A stretch of DNA of 64,000 bases from Amia ocellicauda (lineage: Eukaryota > Chordata > Actinopteri > Amiiformes > Amiidae), in NCBI RefSeq assembly GCF_036373705.1, contig NC_089855.1, positions 49,494,318 through 49,558,317 on the forward strand, written 5' to 3'. Position 1 is the stretch's first letter; each line of letters opens with the position of its first letter. Position numbers and translations under genes: made by a program. Below are positions 1 through 8,485 of this stretch, one piece after another. The notes under the pieces are model-generated. The model had not been told where the DNA came from. It worked only from the letters and a program-made list of their open reading frames with translations, and did no database searches.

Positions 1-236
1 ACGATGATTTCCAAGAAGGGAAATAATCTATCTGTAATCTGTCAACACAGGCACCTTCTTCTCCGATAAGCCACGCGGTCACCACCAGGAAGGTGAACGC
101 ACCAGGCCGACCTGGAGTTTTCGCCAATTCGTCTCCAAGCCTCCCAAGAGGGAACATAAACAGGCCTTATTCGCAGACACAGGCCCTCACGCAGGGAGAC
201 CACCGCTTCACCGCCGCTGCCCCTGCCAAGGGCCCC

Positions 237-308
237 AGGTCCCACCGAGACTTGAACTCGGATCGCTGGATTCAGAGTCCAGAGTGCTAACCATTACACC
301 ATGGAACC
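237..308 (-). tRNA. tRNA-Gln (CTG), U1
   Basis: A 72-nt cloverleaf read on the minus strand. It starts GGTTCCATGG, has anticodon loop CTCTGAA (anticodon CTG) and T-arm CCGAG-TTCAAGT-CTCGG, and ends GGGACCT. It matches the usual vertebrate tRNA-Gln(CTG) apart from one T-loop base, and all stems pair. It diverges from tRNA-Glu, whose start lies 135 bp away. No run of four or more T is seen close downstream on the minus strand, so its terminator is unclear. Confidence 0.95.
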
Positions 309-443
309 AAGCCCGCTGCCCACCTCTTGCCCGTGACGAAGGTTTCTGCTCTACGCACACGTCTCGCTCTGTCGCACGGCCAAGTCTAGAGTGAGCCAAG
401 TTGCGCCCAGAGTGCTGCGTGTGGCGGGTCACTTCAGGAGCCG

Positions 444-515
444 TCCCTGGTGGTCTAGTGGTCAGGATTCGGCGCTCTCACCGCCGCGGCCCGGGTTCGA
501 TTCCCGGTCAGGGAA
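444..515 (+). tRNA. tRNA-Glu (CTC), U1
   Basis: 72-nt cloverleaf starting TCCCTGGTGG, with anticodon loop GCTCTCA (anticodon CTC), T-arm CCGGG-TTCGATT-CCCGG and end GGTCAGGGAA. All stems pair. It has the canonical B box GGTTCGATTCC. A T4 run at 556-559 is the first Pol III-type terminator downstream. Confidence 0.96.
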
Positions 516-839
516 AGTGGATCTGTTGCTCTTCCCCTAGGACCTGTGTGGTGCATTTTCTCTCTCTCTATCTGTGATTAAATCCTTACTTATATACATA
601 TGTCCATGAACGTTTCTGGTAACTCATGTAAATCACGTCACACGACGGGCCGTGATCTTTTCGGTCACTTTGAAAGTTTTGCTCATGACAATCCTTTTCT
701 ATTGCGGCACGATGGCTGCCACCGAGGAAGGAAAGTCGTCCGCAGTTGGCTGCAAGCTTGCCTGAAGCGCAGGAAAGGACTTACTCGCGACGTGCCACTT
801 AAAGACTGAAGAAGTGGGGGTCGGCCTCACCGAGAGCCC
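516..839. other. Spacer between tRNA-Glu and tRNA-Ala; no gene recognised
   Basis: Contains a short CT-rich run (558-572) and the empty Polinton site. The only open frame, about 69 codons from 600, shows no family resemblance and is not kept in the other units. I see nothing else in it. Confidence 0.6.
543..548. other. Uninterrupted Polinton target site (U1)
   Basis: CCTGTG occurs once here. In U2, U4 and U6 the same six bases flank the Polinton on both sides, so this is the empty-site allele within the array. Confidence 0.9.
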
Positions 840-2746
840 TGAGGATTAGCTCACGTGGTAGAGTGCTCGCTTAGCATTGTAGCGTTATGTTGGGTGTATT
901 TGGATAAAAGCATTTGGGCTCTGAGCTGAAGCACTGATCTAAAGAAAACCTCTCCCCCCCAAAGTTATCAGATTCCCTTAGCTCATCAGCTTGGAAGTGG
1001 TTTGCATCAAAGTGACAGTTTTGGGGAGGATGGCACCAAGAAGAGGCCAAATAGTTTGGAATTCCGCTATGAGATGTCTGGAGAAAGGGGCCTGTAGGTG
1101 ATAAAAACTCTTTGAAGTGGACGAGAGCCGAAATCCCGACATAGAGCTACGAACCCAGGCCAACCGGCATTTCCAAAAGATGGCATGGATTGACATCAAT
1201 CAAAAATCAAGCCCCCCTCCAATAGGACACTGGGGGCTGAAACCGAAATCCAATCTCAAAAACTCAAGAACCAATCACCTCTTGATCTGACAGACTATAA
1301 GGAACAGCGGACAGTCTTTCTCGCTCTCTCTCACCTGAACCAGTAACTCGCTGCCACAGCTCAACCTGTAGCTCTGTTGCCAGAACCGGAACCAGAAACC
1401 AACTAAGTCTTTGCCGGCAACAGAAGAGTTAAACTGGGAGAAGGAGATTGAGCCGTACGAAGAATTCTTTTAAAGGACTTTATTAAATAAAGAACTTTAC
1501 AGACTGCGCTGCCCGCCTGTGCCCACCTGATCAGTGGAGTTTTACAGCTGGACATTTGACTAAGTCGACTGTATACGAAAGTGTCAGTCATTTAAATAGC
1601 TATTTGAGTCTTAAGAAACTTGACCCTTGGAACAAACACGGCCCTGCTTTCCTCAAAGACTTTGTCTTCAAATAAGTACGGTGAGAGACCCTGCTTGCCG
1701 AGAAGATTTTGTGCACAACCTTGGAGCCTTCAAACCAGTGGAAAATCTGTTTGGAAACGACTCTACTTTCGCGAAACCCCAACTTCCAGGTGTATCGACT
1801 GAGTGGAAGTTCTTGGACAAAGCCGAACCGGACTGCCTTTGTTCCAAACCACACGGACCTCGTGCCGTGTGCTGTTATCTGAGCCCGAAGCCAGAGAGGC
1901 CTCTCTGCGACGAAGTTCAGATAAGTTTAACAGTTTGGAGTTCATGATTCATGACATTTGAGAAATCAATTAGAAATGTTAATCTGTGATTCATAACTCT
2001 AGAATGTGTAATATCATTTAGTTTTCTTAAATATAAATGTGTGTTGCATTAAACTGTTTTGTTGATCATTTTAGAAATAAAATCTGTCAACGCCGAGAAA
2101 TATCTTCTCATTCCTGTTTAACTGTTTAGTCTGAAATTGACACAAGTTAATAGACATTAGATTATTGGTGGCCCTGCCTATCCTTAATCATTGAATAATA
2201 ATCAGTTAAGGGAAATTGTGGTAACAAGTAATGATAGGATCTTTCTCGGCACCTAAACGTGAATGAGACTGATATATATATAACGAGAAGTTTCCTGACA
2301 TAAATACTAACCTACGTAGTTATTTAATGTCTGACTAATAATACTAACGAGAGACTCACCTTCGTCTTAGTAACCGGTATTGTAGTCAATGTGTTTATAA
2401 CCTTTTTTGTTTAACGATTTGTGTTATCATATGTGATCCCATGGTCTTTGATTTGGTCACGGAAGTGATTTGTCTTCGATTTGTTGATCTAGAGTTGAAT
2501 TGTAATTAGTTTTTCCCTTTTGTATAATTAGTGTAGTGCTACATTTAGTCTTTGTTTTGAATACATTTGACAATTTATATCTTTGGAATTGGTGTCTGCG
2601 TCCAATTATTACAGAAATTGAGTTCTACAAGATTCCAGGATTCGTGATAAGGTGATACTATAAATTCACTTCTTTAATTGAAATGTGTAAGTGTACCTCA
2701 CGCTACAGCATGCGAGAGGCAGCGGGATCGATGCCCGCATTCTCCA
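840..2746 (+). pseudogene. tRNA-Ala (AGC) split by LTR insertion, U1
   Basis: The 5' half (840-877) carries the acceptor strand, the D arm and the anticodon stem with loop TTAGCAT. The 3' half (2708-2746) continues GCGAGAGG, the T arm GCGGG-ATCGATG-CCCGC and ends ATTCTCCA. Together the halves match tRNA-Ala(AGC). They are separated by 1,830 bp with GCAT repeated on both sides, so the gene is interrupted in its anticodon loop. A D-stem base also differs from U2, U4, U5 and U6 (GAGT instead of GAGC). A T4 run lies at about 2792. Confidence 0.9.
878..2707 (+). mobile_element. Solo-LTR-like element, 1,830 bp, in tRNA-Ala (U1)
   Basis: Begins TG and ends CA with an 8-bp terminal inverted repeat TGTAGCGT/ACGCTACA, flanked by 4-bp target duplications GCAT (874-877 and 2708-2711). 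Promoter-like order is visible: CCAAT (1271), TATAA (1296-1300), a pyrimidine-rich start region, then AATAAA (1486-1491). That fits U3-R-U5 of an endogenous-retrovirus-type LTR. There is no gag, pol or env coding and no second LTR, so it reads as a solo LTR. The stretch after the poly(A) signal (about 1.2 kb) is long for a U5, so another non-autonomous LTR-related element remains possible. It is an old fossil relative to the array because every unit has it. Confidence 0.65.
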
Positions 2747-3525
2747 AGGCCTCAGGCGCTCGTGCCCCGGTTTCGGGGGAGAGTCGCTCACTTTTCTTGC
2801 CGCAGACACAGGCGCAAGGCATTGCCTGTTTGCCGTAAGGTTATCAGACACAACGCGCCGGCGACGGCTGCAGCATTAGCACGCCGGCTGGCCCTTCCGA
2901 AGTTCCCCAAAAAACGACCGAGATGCCGCTTCGACGTCGTAACCCCAGGAACGACCGCAAAGGCACTCCAACCCTCAATCTTCCGATCCGAAGTCAGACC
3001 GAAGAGACTGTATGATGTTTTAGATTAAAGATAGTATGCAGACCGAGCAAGTTAGATTTATCGAGCTAGCAAACAGCCATTGAGGCACCTGTTCGGGACG
3101 TACCCTGTAGAAATTCCTGTCAACAATAAAAGGATCAAACGGTGGAGAAAAAGCCCGCAGGATGTTTGTCAAAACTCTGTTTGTGGACTGAATGGCTTTC
3201 CCAGATTGGCAGGGACTGTTTTTGGTATTGACTGAGGGACAGTTGTAAAAGACAACCTCTCACCGGACCTCTGGCATACACCAAAGAAAGCCACCTCACC
3301 TCTCCCCCGGATCTCACAAAACACAATCCCCCCCGCCCCCAGGGAAGACAGACCGCAATCGGACTCGGGCATGCACCTTTTGATTGGATGAACGGCCGCA
3401 AACATTCTATGTCATTTTCTTTTAAAGCTTCACTCGTGCTTGTAAAAAACCGAGGTCTCACTGAAAGAATGCCCTGACGTGGTTGCTTCCAAGCTAGCTG
3501 GTTTACAAAGTTCCTTTTCGCTTTA
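2747..3525. other. Spacer after tRNA-Ala; no gene recognised
   Basis: GC-rich for about 250 bp, then mixed composition. A 134-codon open frame on the minus strand (3135-3539) recurs in every unit, but the differences between units that I see change the amino acid, which argues against coding. No snRNA or 5S rRNA signature was found. The equivalent spacers in the other units are the same. Confidence 0.55.
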
Positions 3526-3761
3526 ACGATGATTTCCAAGAAGGGAAATAATCTATCTGTAATCTGTCAACACAGGCACCTTCTTCTCCGTTAAGCCACG
3601 CGGTCACCACCAGGAAGATGAACGCACCAGGCCGACCCGGAGTTTTCGCCAATTCGTCTCCAAGCCTCCCAAGAGGGAACATAAACAGGCCTTATTCGCA
3701 GACACAGGCCCTCACGCAGGGAGACCACCGCTTCACCGCCGCTGCCCCTGCCAAGGGCCCC

Positions 3762-3833
3762 AGGTCCCACTGAGACTTGAACTCGGATCGCTGGATTCAG
3801 AGTCCAGAGTGCTAACCATTACACCATGGAACC
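3762..3833 (-). tRNA. tRNA-Gln (CTG), U2
   Basis: Same gene as in U1 with one T-stem base changed. The 3' strand reads CTCAG instead of CTCGG, giving a C-A mismatch, so function may be weakened. Shared with U6 only. Confidence 0.88.
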
Positions 3834-3968
3834 AAGCCGGCTGCCCACCTCTTGCCCGTGACGAAGGTTTCTGCTCTACGCACACGTCTCGCTCTGTCGC
3901 ACGGCCAAGTCCAGAGTGAGCCAAGTTGCGCCCAGAGTGCTGCGTGTGGCGGGTCACTTCCGGAGCCG

Positions 3969-4040
3969 TCCCTGGTGGTCTAGTGGTCAGGATTCGGCGC
4001 TCTCACCGCCGCGGCCCGGGTTCGATTCCCGTTCAGGGAA
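3969..4040 (+). tRNA. tRNA-Glu (CTC), U2
   Basis: As in U1, but the T-stem 3' strand reads CCCGT instead of CCCGG, leaving one mismatch. Polinton copy 1 begins 33 bp downstream. The first T-run downstream (T6 at 4088-4093) now lies inside the Polinton terminal repeat. Confidence 0.9.
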
Positions 4041-4073
4041 GGTGGATCTGTTGCTCTTCCCCTAGGACCTGTG

Positions 4074-4254
4074 AGTAGATAGTAGGGTTTTTTGGGCGCG
4101 GCCTATTTTGTTATGACGTATGTCCTAAGCTTATTAATATTCCTACGTCATAATTGGGGGGCATGATTTTAGAGTTATTTCCTTAATTATTCCTACGTCA
4201 TATCCGTCAGAAAGTGTACACCCCTAAAACCCTGAACAACAAGGCCACCCATAA
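4074..4254 (+). repeat. Left terminal inverted repeat, Polinton copy 1
   Basis: 181 bp pairing with 17948-18128 with two mismatches. Contains a T6 run (4088-4093) and three TACGTCA/TGACGTA motifs (4114-4120, 4144-4150, 4194-4200) of ATF/CREB type. A variable C-run follows just inside the repeat. Confidence 0.95.
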
Positions 4255-4304
4255 AGACCCCCCCCCCCCCCCCCCTGAAGGCAACGCCCCGAAACTCTCC
4301 TCTC

Positions 4305-4312
4305 TATTTAAG
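4305..4312 (+). promoter_or_regulatory. TATA-like box of the left gene block
   Basis: TATTTAAG lies 74 bp before the first ATG (4379), just inside the terminal repeat and downstream of the ATF/CREB-type motifs. The same arrangement is at 25298-25305 and 48799-48806. A second TATA-like GATAAAAG with an upstream TGACGTA (5104-5110) precedes the next ORF. Confidence 0.5.
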
Positions 4313-4378
4313 ACCCCGCGCTGCTTTTAGGCAATACCTCTTTAATTCTCAGCATCTGAAACATCCCGCTTCTTCAAC

Positions 4379-5088
4379 ATGTCTAGCGACATCAACATGA
4401 AACCCCGCAAGAAACAATCCCGGGCAAGGGTTCCTGTACTCACCAATTTGAAGATTGAACGCTCCTGGGTGTTGTTCTGGGGGGGTCGACGGGGTTACCG
4501 CTTTAAAAGGGATCCCAGCTATGTTGGAGTGGAGCTTTTTGCTTTGGGAGAGAAGGAGGGTACGTTGGAACCTTTTGAGACGGTGATTGAATACTCTTAT
4601 GAGGACTGGTTGAAGGTGATGGCATGGAGAGACCTGGGGCTTGTGGATAAGACTCTAGAAGGCTTGCAAGAGGGTCCAAGAGAAGGCGAAACGGAGTCTC
4701 CGACTCAGAGTTTTGAAAGGTGTGAATGGGAAAGCTTGCAGAACTACGGTACAGTGGTGAAGAGTCTATCTCTAACTACTGATCGTAAGGTTTGTTTAGC
4801 AGTACCCTGATTACAAACCCTATTGAATGGGTTGTGGAGGATCCAGAACAACAGGTTACTGAAATTATGTTTGACGCCGTGGACTGGCCGTTCTTGAAAG
4901 AGGTCATAAACTGTATAAATGATGGTTTTGACATCTTGACCAAATGTTCACAACTGGATTCTGTTAGAAGGAGAATATGCTGGATTATGGATTATATATC
5001 CCCCTTGAATGACGACGACGATGATAAAACAGACGACCTGTGGGGGGTTGGAGGGGGGTCTGACGGCTCAGGGTCTACTCTCTTCTAA
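4379..5088 (+). pseudogene. Polinton ORF A (unrecognised), broken copy
   Basis: First gene of the plus block. The family is intact in copy 2 (236 aa): basic start (KPRKKQSRAR, possible nuclear localisation signal), mixed middle, and a strongly acidic Asp run followed by a Gly/Ser-rich end. This copy is broken about once. I do not recognise the protein; its position next to the terminal repeat suggests an early or host-interaction role, which is inference. Confidence 0.6.
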
Positions 5089-5166
5089 GAGGGCGGTGTG
5101 TCGTGACGTAGTGAAGAGATAGGATAAAAGGCGCAACAATTCATTCATGGTTTAAAATTAAAGAGA

Positions 5167-6015
5167 ATGTCTTACCCGAAAGCTGCGGACGTCGACAGGC
5201 TCTACAGGCCTCTTCAAACCCGGGATCACCCCTGGTTCTATTCCCCAGATTTTGTATACACTCCGGAACCCTCTGACTGCGGTTACCCTCCAAGACCTCA
5301 GACCCCGGTCCCTCAGGACGAAACAACATGCGGAGCGATGGATGTCCAAATGAGTCTCGGGGATCCCCAGCCTCTGGAGCTCATGGAGGGCCTCGATTTT
5401 GCCGAACTGTCTACCGTCTGTGCGTCTCAGGAGGGGGTCAGTCCAATGGATGTAGAAACACCCCACAAACCACCAGGCGACCCAATGAGCATCGGACGGT
5501 CTCGGGGGCGTGATGAAGACGCAGGATTTATGCCCGGGGTAGGTGTCCAAGTAAGCAGAGTGGTTAAAAGCACCCTGGTGTATATTCTGAGTGCTCTCAT
5601 CGACCGAGCTCTGAAAGAAGTCTGTCGGGGGTGTGAAGTGAATCACCCCAGTCAGTTGAGACACAGTTGTTTGTTTGAACCAGACCGTTACTATTTCCTG
5701 TTCTATTTCAACGTGTTTTACAGAAGACTGAACAAACCGTGGCTGAAACCGGCACTAATCAAGGCTCTGTCTTACTCCCACATACATGTCACTGCTGGAC
5801 AAGTCCAGAAAATCATAGATGAGATTTTGCTGGAGCTGAAAAAGGAGCCGTTTATAATAGAGAAACTTGGGCAGCTGCTCAATGACCTGGATGAGCCAAG
5901 TAGAAAAACCGCTGGCAAGCTAAAAGCTTATTTCTTCCGTAAAGAAGTTAAAGCTGGGGGCAGCGACGAAGAATTCGACATCTACGCCACTTATTCAGAC
6001 TCTGACCTGAACTAA
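5167..6015 (+). CDS. Polinton ORF B, 282 aa, CxxC/HPSQ-motif protein
   Basis: Starts at an ATG preceded by a TATA-like GATAAAAG about 45 bp upstream. Residues 1-125 are Pro-rich and look disordered. A candidate metal-binding cluster follows: C153, C156, H160, H166, C168 in CRGCEVNHPSQLRHSC. Next comes an aromatic helix-rich stretch, then an acidic Ser/Asp tail (SDEEFDIYAT...) with casein-kinase-II-like sites. This layout resembles small viral regulatory proteins that bind host factors, but I cannot assign a family. No LxCxE motif is present. It sits between ORF A and the Bcl-2-like gene, so a host-modulation role is plausible but inferred. Confidence 0.7.
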   Translation: MSYPKAADVDRLYRPLQTRDHPWFYSPDFVYTPEPSDCGYPPRPQTPVPQDETTCGAMDVQMSLGDPQPLELMEGLDFAELSTVCASQEGVSPMDVETPHKPPGDPMSIGRSRGRDEDAGFMPGVGVQVSRVVKSTLVYILSALIDRALKEVCRGCEVNHPSQLRHSCLFEPDRYYFLFYFNVFYRRLNKPWLKPALIKALSYSHIHVTAGQVQKIIDEILLELKKEPFIIEKLGQLLNDLDEPSRKTAGKLKAYFFRKEVKAGGSDEEFDIYATYSDSDLN

Positions 6016-6027
6016 GGGACTTTGAAC

Positions 6028-6534
6028 ATGGGGAATGTTCTGGACTGCTGCTGCAACTGGTTCTGTCATCAACACTCTGCAGCTAACCTGAGAGCGCTAT
6101 TACACCATGTGCTTGACAGAAAAGTAGCCAACGCGAGCCTTTTCTCTACAGATTTAACCATCGATGAGGATCAACTTTCAAACCTGGAAAAGTTAATGGT
6201 TGCTGTAACAAAGACCGGGGGGTACGAACACTGGGATGAAGCGCTCAAGGGGGCCAAGAATGATATTAGGCCATTTCATCAACATCTGTATGACCTTTTA
6301 CTGAGCATGTTTAATACCCCTCTGTTTACTTTTAAAATAGGTCATATTGTTGTTTTATTTACATATGTAACTGAGGTGTGTGCCTACAAGATAAAGAAAC
6401 AGGTATTTGTTGATATAGATCAAGTAACCAATCATCTGATTTCTTTTTGTCTGGACCGTAGAAAAAATTGTTGTGTATGTTATACTTTTCTCAAATGTCT
6501 AAAAAGGGGTATCTGCTCTCCTGAAGTTGAATAA
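6028..6534 (+). CDS. Bcl-2-like protein with N-myristoylation signal, 168 aa
   Basis: The ATG at 6028 gives MGNVLDCCC: Gly2 followed by Cys residues is a myristoylation-plus-palmitoylation type start, so membrane attachment is likely. Residues 97-120 (around FKIGHIVVLFTYVTEVC) fit the BH1 helix pattern of Bcl-2 proteins, where an invariant Gly is followed by hydrophobic LF-x-Y/F. The preceding helix FHQHLYDLLLSMF fits helix 4. A clear BH2 Gly-Trp is not seen and there is no C-terminal membrane helix. Bcl-2-like genes have been reported in animal adintoviruses. The likely role is blocking host apoptosis. It lies 12 nt after ORF B and is followed at once by AATAAA. The family call is from pattern only. 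Confidence 0.5.
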   Translation: MGNVLDCCCNWFCHQHSAANLRALLHHVLDRKVANASLFSTDLTIDEDQLSNLEKLMVAVTKTGGYEHWDEALKGAKNDIRPFHQHLYDLLLSMFNTPLFTFKIGHIVVLFTYVTEVCAYKIKKQVFVDIDQVTNHLISFCLDRRKNCCVCYTFLKCLKRGICSPEVE

Positions 6535-6590
6535 AAAACCTTGTATAAAAACTTTGCGCATAGTGTGGGTCTGTGTGTTTATTTGGCAGA

Positions 6591-7682
6591 ATGACTCGGC
6601 AAGCTCCCCAAATGCATGAACTATACTACAACCCAGCCAAGATTGGGGGTTTGGCGGGTAAGAAGGGTTTTCAAAGAGGACTCGCTGAGGCCGGCGTGAA
6701 GGTTAATGATGTGGTTGTTTCAGAATGGTTACGGGAACAAGACGCCTATACCTTACATAAACCTCTCAGGATTAACTTTAAAAGAAACCGTGTATATGCA
6801 ACTGACATAGACTCACAATGGCAAATGGATCTAGTCGATATGTCAAATTTATCAAAACATAACAATGGTCACAAATTTATGTTGATGTGTATCGATGTGT
6901 TATCAAAATATGCCTGGGCTCGCATTCTACATAATAAAACAGGTCGGGCGGTGACAAGGGCCTTTGAGGATATATTGTCCCAGGGACGATGTCCTAAAAA
7001 ACTGCAGACTGATAAAGGAAAAGAGTTTCTCAACAGAGAATTTCAGAATCTACTGAAGAGACACAAAATACATCATTTCACCACCGGTAATGAGCTTAAG
7101 GCATCGGTGGTGGAGAGGTTTAACCGCACCATAAAGACCAAAATGTGGAGATATTTTACAGCGGTCAACACGTTCAAGTATTTTGATAAAGTTCAGGATT
7201 TTATCGATGCTTACAACCAAGGGTATCACGCCAGTATTAAAATGAAGCCTATAGATGTTGATCAAAGTAATTCTTTTAAGGTCTATAAAAAATTATACGG
7301 CCCATTTATTAAGAAGGGGAAAACTACTTATAAGTTCAACATCGGTGATGTGGTTCGCATTTCAAAGCTAAGGAGTACTTTTGCCAAAGGTTATGAACAA
7401 ACATTTTCTGACGAATATTTTACAGTTACCGAACAGGTGGCTAGAGACCCCCCCGTGTACCGGTTAAAAGACTATGACGGGGAGGATATAGAAGGAACGT
7501 TTTATGAAGCCGAGTTACAAAAAATTATTGTGGGTAAAGACATTGTATACAGAGTTGAAAAGATATTAGCTGAGAAAACCCAGAACCGGAAAAAATATGT
7601 GTTGGTGAAATGGCTTGGATGGCCTGAAAAGTTCAATAGTTGGGTCCCGGAACAACAGGTTTGTGATATTCAAGCCTTATAA
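6591..7682 (+). CDS. Chromodomain-containing retrovirus-like integrase, 363 aa
   Basis: Starts at the ATG giving MTRQAPQMHEL, about 45 bp after a TATA-like TATAAAA. It has an N-terminal region and then an RNase-H-fold integrase core with catalytic D80 (WQMDLVDM), D141 (QTDKGKEF) and E175 (VVERFNRT). A linker and SH3-like part follow. A C-terminal chromodomain at about residues 320-357 (YRVEKIL ... VKWLGW ... NSWVPE) keeps the aromatic cage positions. It joins the element ends to target DNA and makes the 6-bp duplication; the chromodomain may read histone methylation at the target. This is the standard integrase of animal Polintons. The reading frame is open in all three copies. Confidence 0.95.
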   Translation: MTRQAPQMHELYYNPAKIGGLAGKKGFQRGLAEAGVKVNDVVVSEWLREQDAYTLHKPLRINFKRNRVYATDIDSQWQMDLVDMSNLSKHNNGHKFMLMCIDVLSKYAWARILHNKTGRAVTRAFEDILSQGRCPKKLQTDKGKEFLNREFQNLLKRHKIHHFTTGNELKASVVERFNRTIKTKMWRYFTAVNTFKYFDKVQDFIDAYNQGYHASIKMKPIDVDQSNSFKVYKKLYGPFIKKGKTTYKFNIGDVVRISKLRSTFAKGYEQTFSDEYFTVTEQVARDPPVYRLKDYDGEDIEGTFYEAELQKIIVGKDIVYRVEKILAEKTQNRKKYVLVKWLGWPEKFNSWVPEQQVCDIQAL

Positions 7683-7686
7683 CAAC

Positions 7687-8484
7687 ATGCCCGCTGGTGT
7701 GATGGGGTCATTACTTTCGATACTCAAGATGGAATCAGGAGGCTTCTACGTGACTCTACCCAGTAACGCCTCTCTCGATATATACCCTAAAAATGAAATA
7801 TCCAGTTACACGGTACAATTTGGAAAATCTATAGATCTAAGGGGGTCGTGGAAAGTGGGGTTGGCGGAAATACAGTATCCTTACACTTGGGCTGTTTTAC
7901 AAGATAAGGATGCCACCTTCGCCATTTTTGACGATGTTAAAAAGAGTCAATGGACATTCACGATGCAAGGAGGTTATTATGACAATGTGGATACAATATT
8001 AGATGAGATGCATAAACAGTTCTCAGAAGGCACCCCCAACATCAAGCTATATTACAACCCTATTAAAAACAGAGTGTACAAGGTGTCAAAACCTGGTATT
8101 AGCATTCAAACCAAAGGACAACTGGGGCGTATATTAGGGTTCTATTCTGACACAGAGAGCAGGTTCTCAGAAGTGGTGGCACCCTTCCCGGCTGACATCA
8201 GTGGCGGCTTTTACACTCTTTATGTGTATACGGATATCATAACACACCAGAGGGTCGGGGATAGCTATGTCCCCCTTTTGAGAAATGTACTTATTAAAGG
8301 TAAAAGCAATGACATGGTCACAATTACTTATGACAAGCCACACTACGTACCAGTCTCAAAGACCCACTTTGACAACATCACGATCGAAGTAAAATCGGAT
8401 CAGAATATCAACGTACCCTTCCGCTTCGGTAAAGTTATTGTCAAACTACATTTTCGACCCCTGAAACAGTGTGTACATTATTAA
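7687..8484 (+). CDS. Penton-type minor capsid protein (single jelly roll), 265 aa
   Basis: Begins 4 nt after the integrase stop. The first ATG is at 7687; 7729 (MESGGFYVTLPSNASL) is an equally good start and fits the usual family N-terminus. The region FYVTLPSNASLDIYPKNEIS, then GLAEIQYPYTW, is typical of Polinton minor capsid proteins, which form the pentameric vertices around the major capsid. The gene ends in TTATTAAAATG, where its stop is one base from the next start. Function is assigned by family resemblance. Confidence 0.85.
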   Translation: MPAGVMGSLLSILKMESGGFYVTLPSNASLDIYPKNEISSYTVQFGKSIDLRGSWKVGLAEIQYPYTWAVLQDKDATFAIFDDVKKSQWTFTMQGGYYDNVDTILDEMHKQFSEGTPNIKLYYNPIKNRVYKVSKPGISIQTKGQLGRILGFYSDTESRFSEVVAPFPADISGGFYTLYVYTDIITHQRVGDSYVPLLRNVLIKGKSNDMVTITYDKPHYVPVSKTHFDNITIEVKSDQNINVPFRFGKVIVKLHFRPLKQCVHY

Positions 8485-8485
8485 A

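Larger units (their letters stand above)
1..3525. repeat. Tandem unit U1 (no Polinton)
   Basis: Basic 3,525-bp unit of the array; the sequence at position 1 returns at 3526. Order: tRNA-Gln(CTG) minus, tRNA-Glu(CTC) plus, 5' half of tRNA-Ala(AGC), 1,830-bp LTR-like insertion, 3' half of tRNA-Ala, then about 780 bp with no gene. The unit boundary is arbitrary because the array is circularly permutable. The site that holds a Polinton in neighbouring units is uninterrupted here. U1 is almost identical to U5. Confidence 0.95.

Noticed and set aside
1627-1947. 106-codon open frame inside the LTR-like element
   Set aside because: Lies within the LTR and has no similarity to gag, pol, env or an accessory protein that I can recognise; overlapping frames of similar size occur on both strands.
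840-2746. tRNA-Ala with a natural intron
   Set aside because: The position fits a tRNA intron, but the insert is 1,830 bp with TG...CA ends, duplicated GCAT and LTR-type promoter and poly(A) signals.
2747-3525. Possible snRNA or 5S rRNA gene in the spacer
   Set aside because: No match to the 5' ends or conserved boxes of U1, U2, U4 or U5 snRNA or 5S rRNA that I could find by eye.
3135-3539. 134-codon minus-strand open frame in every tandem unit
   Set aside because: The differences between units are few and those I see change amino acids; no family resemblance. It is carried along by the repeat, not kept by selection.
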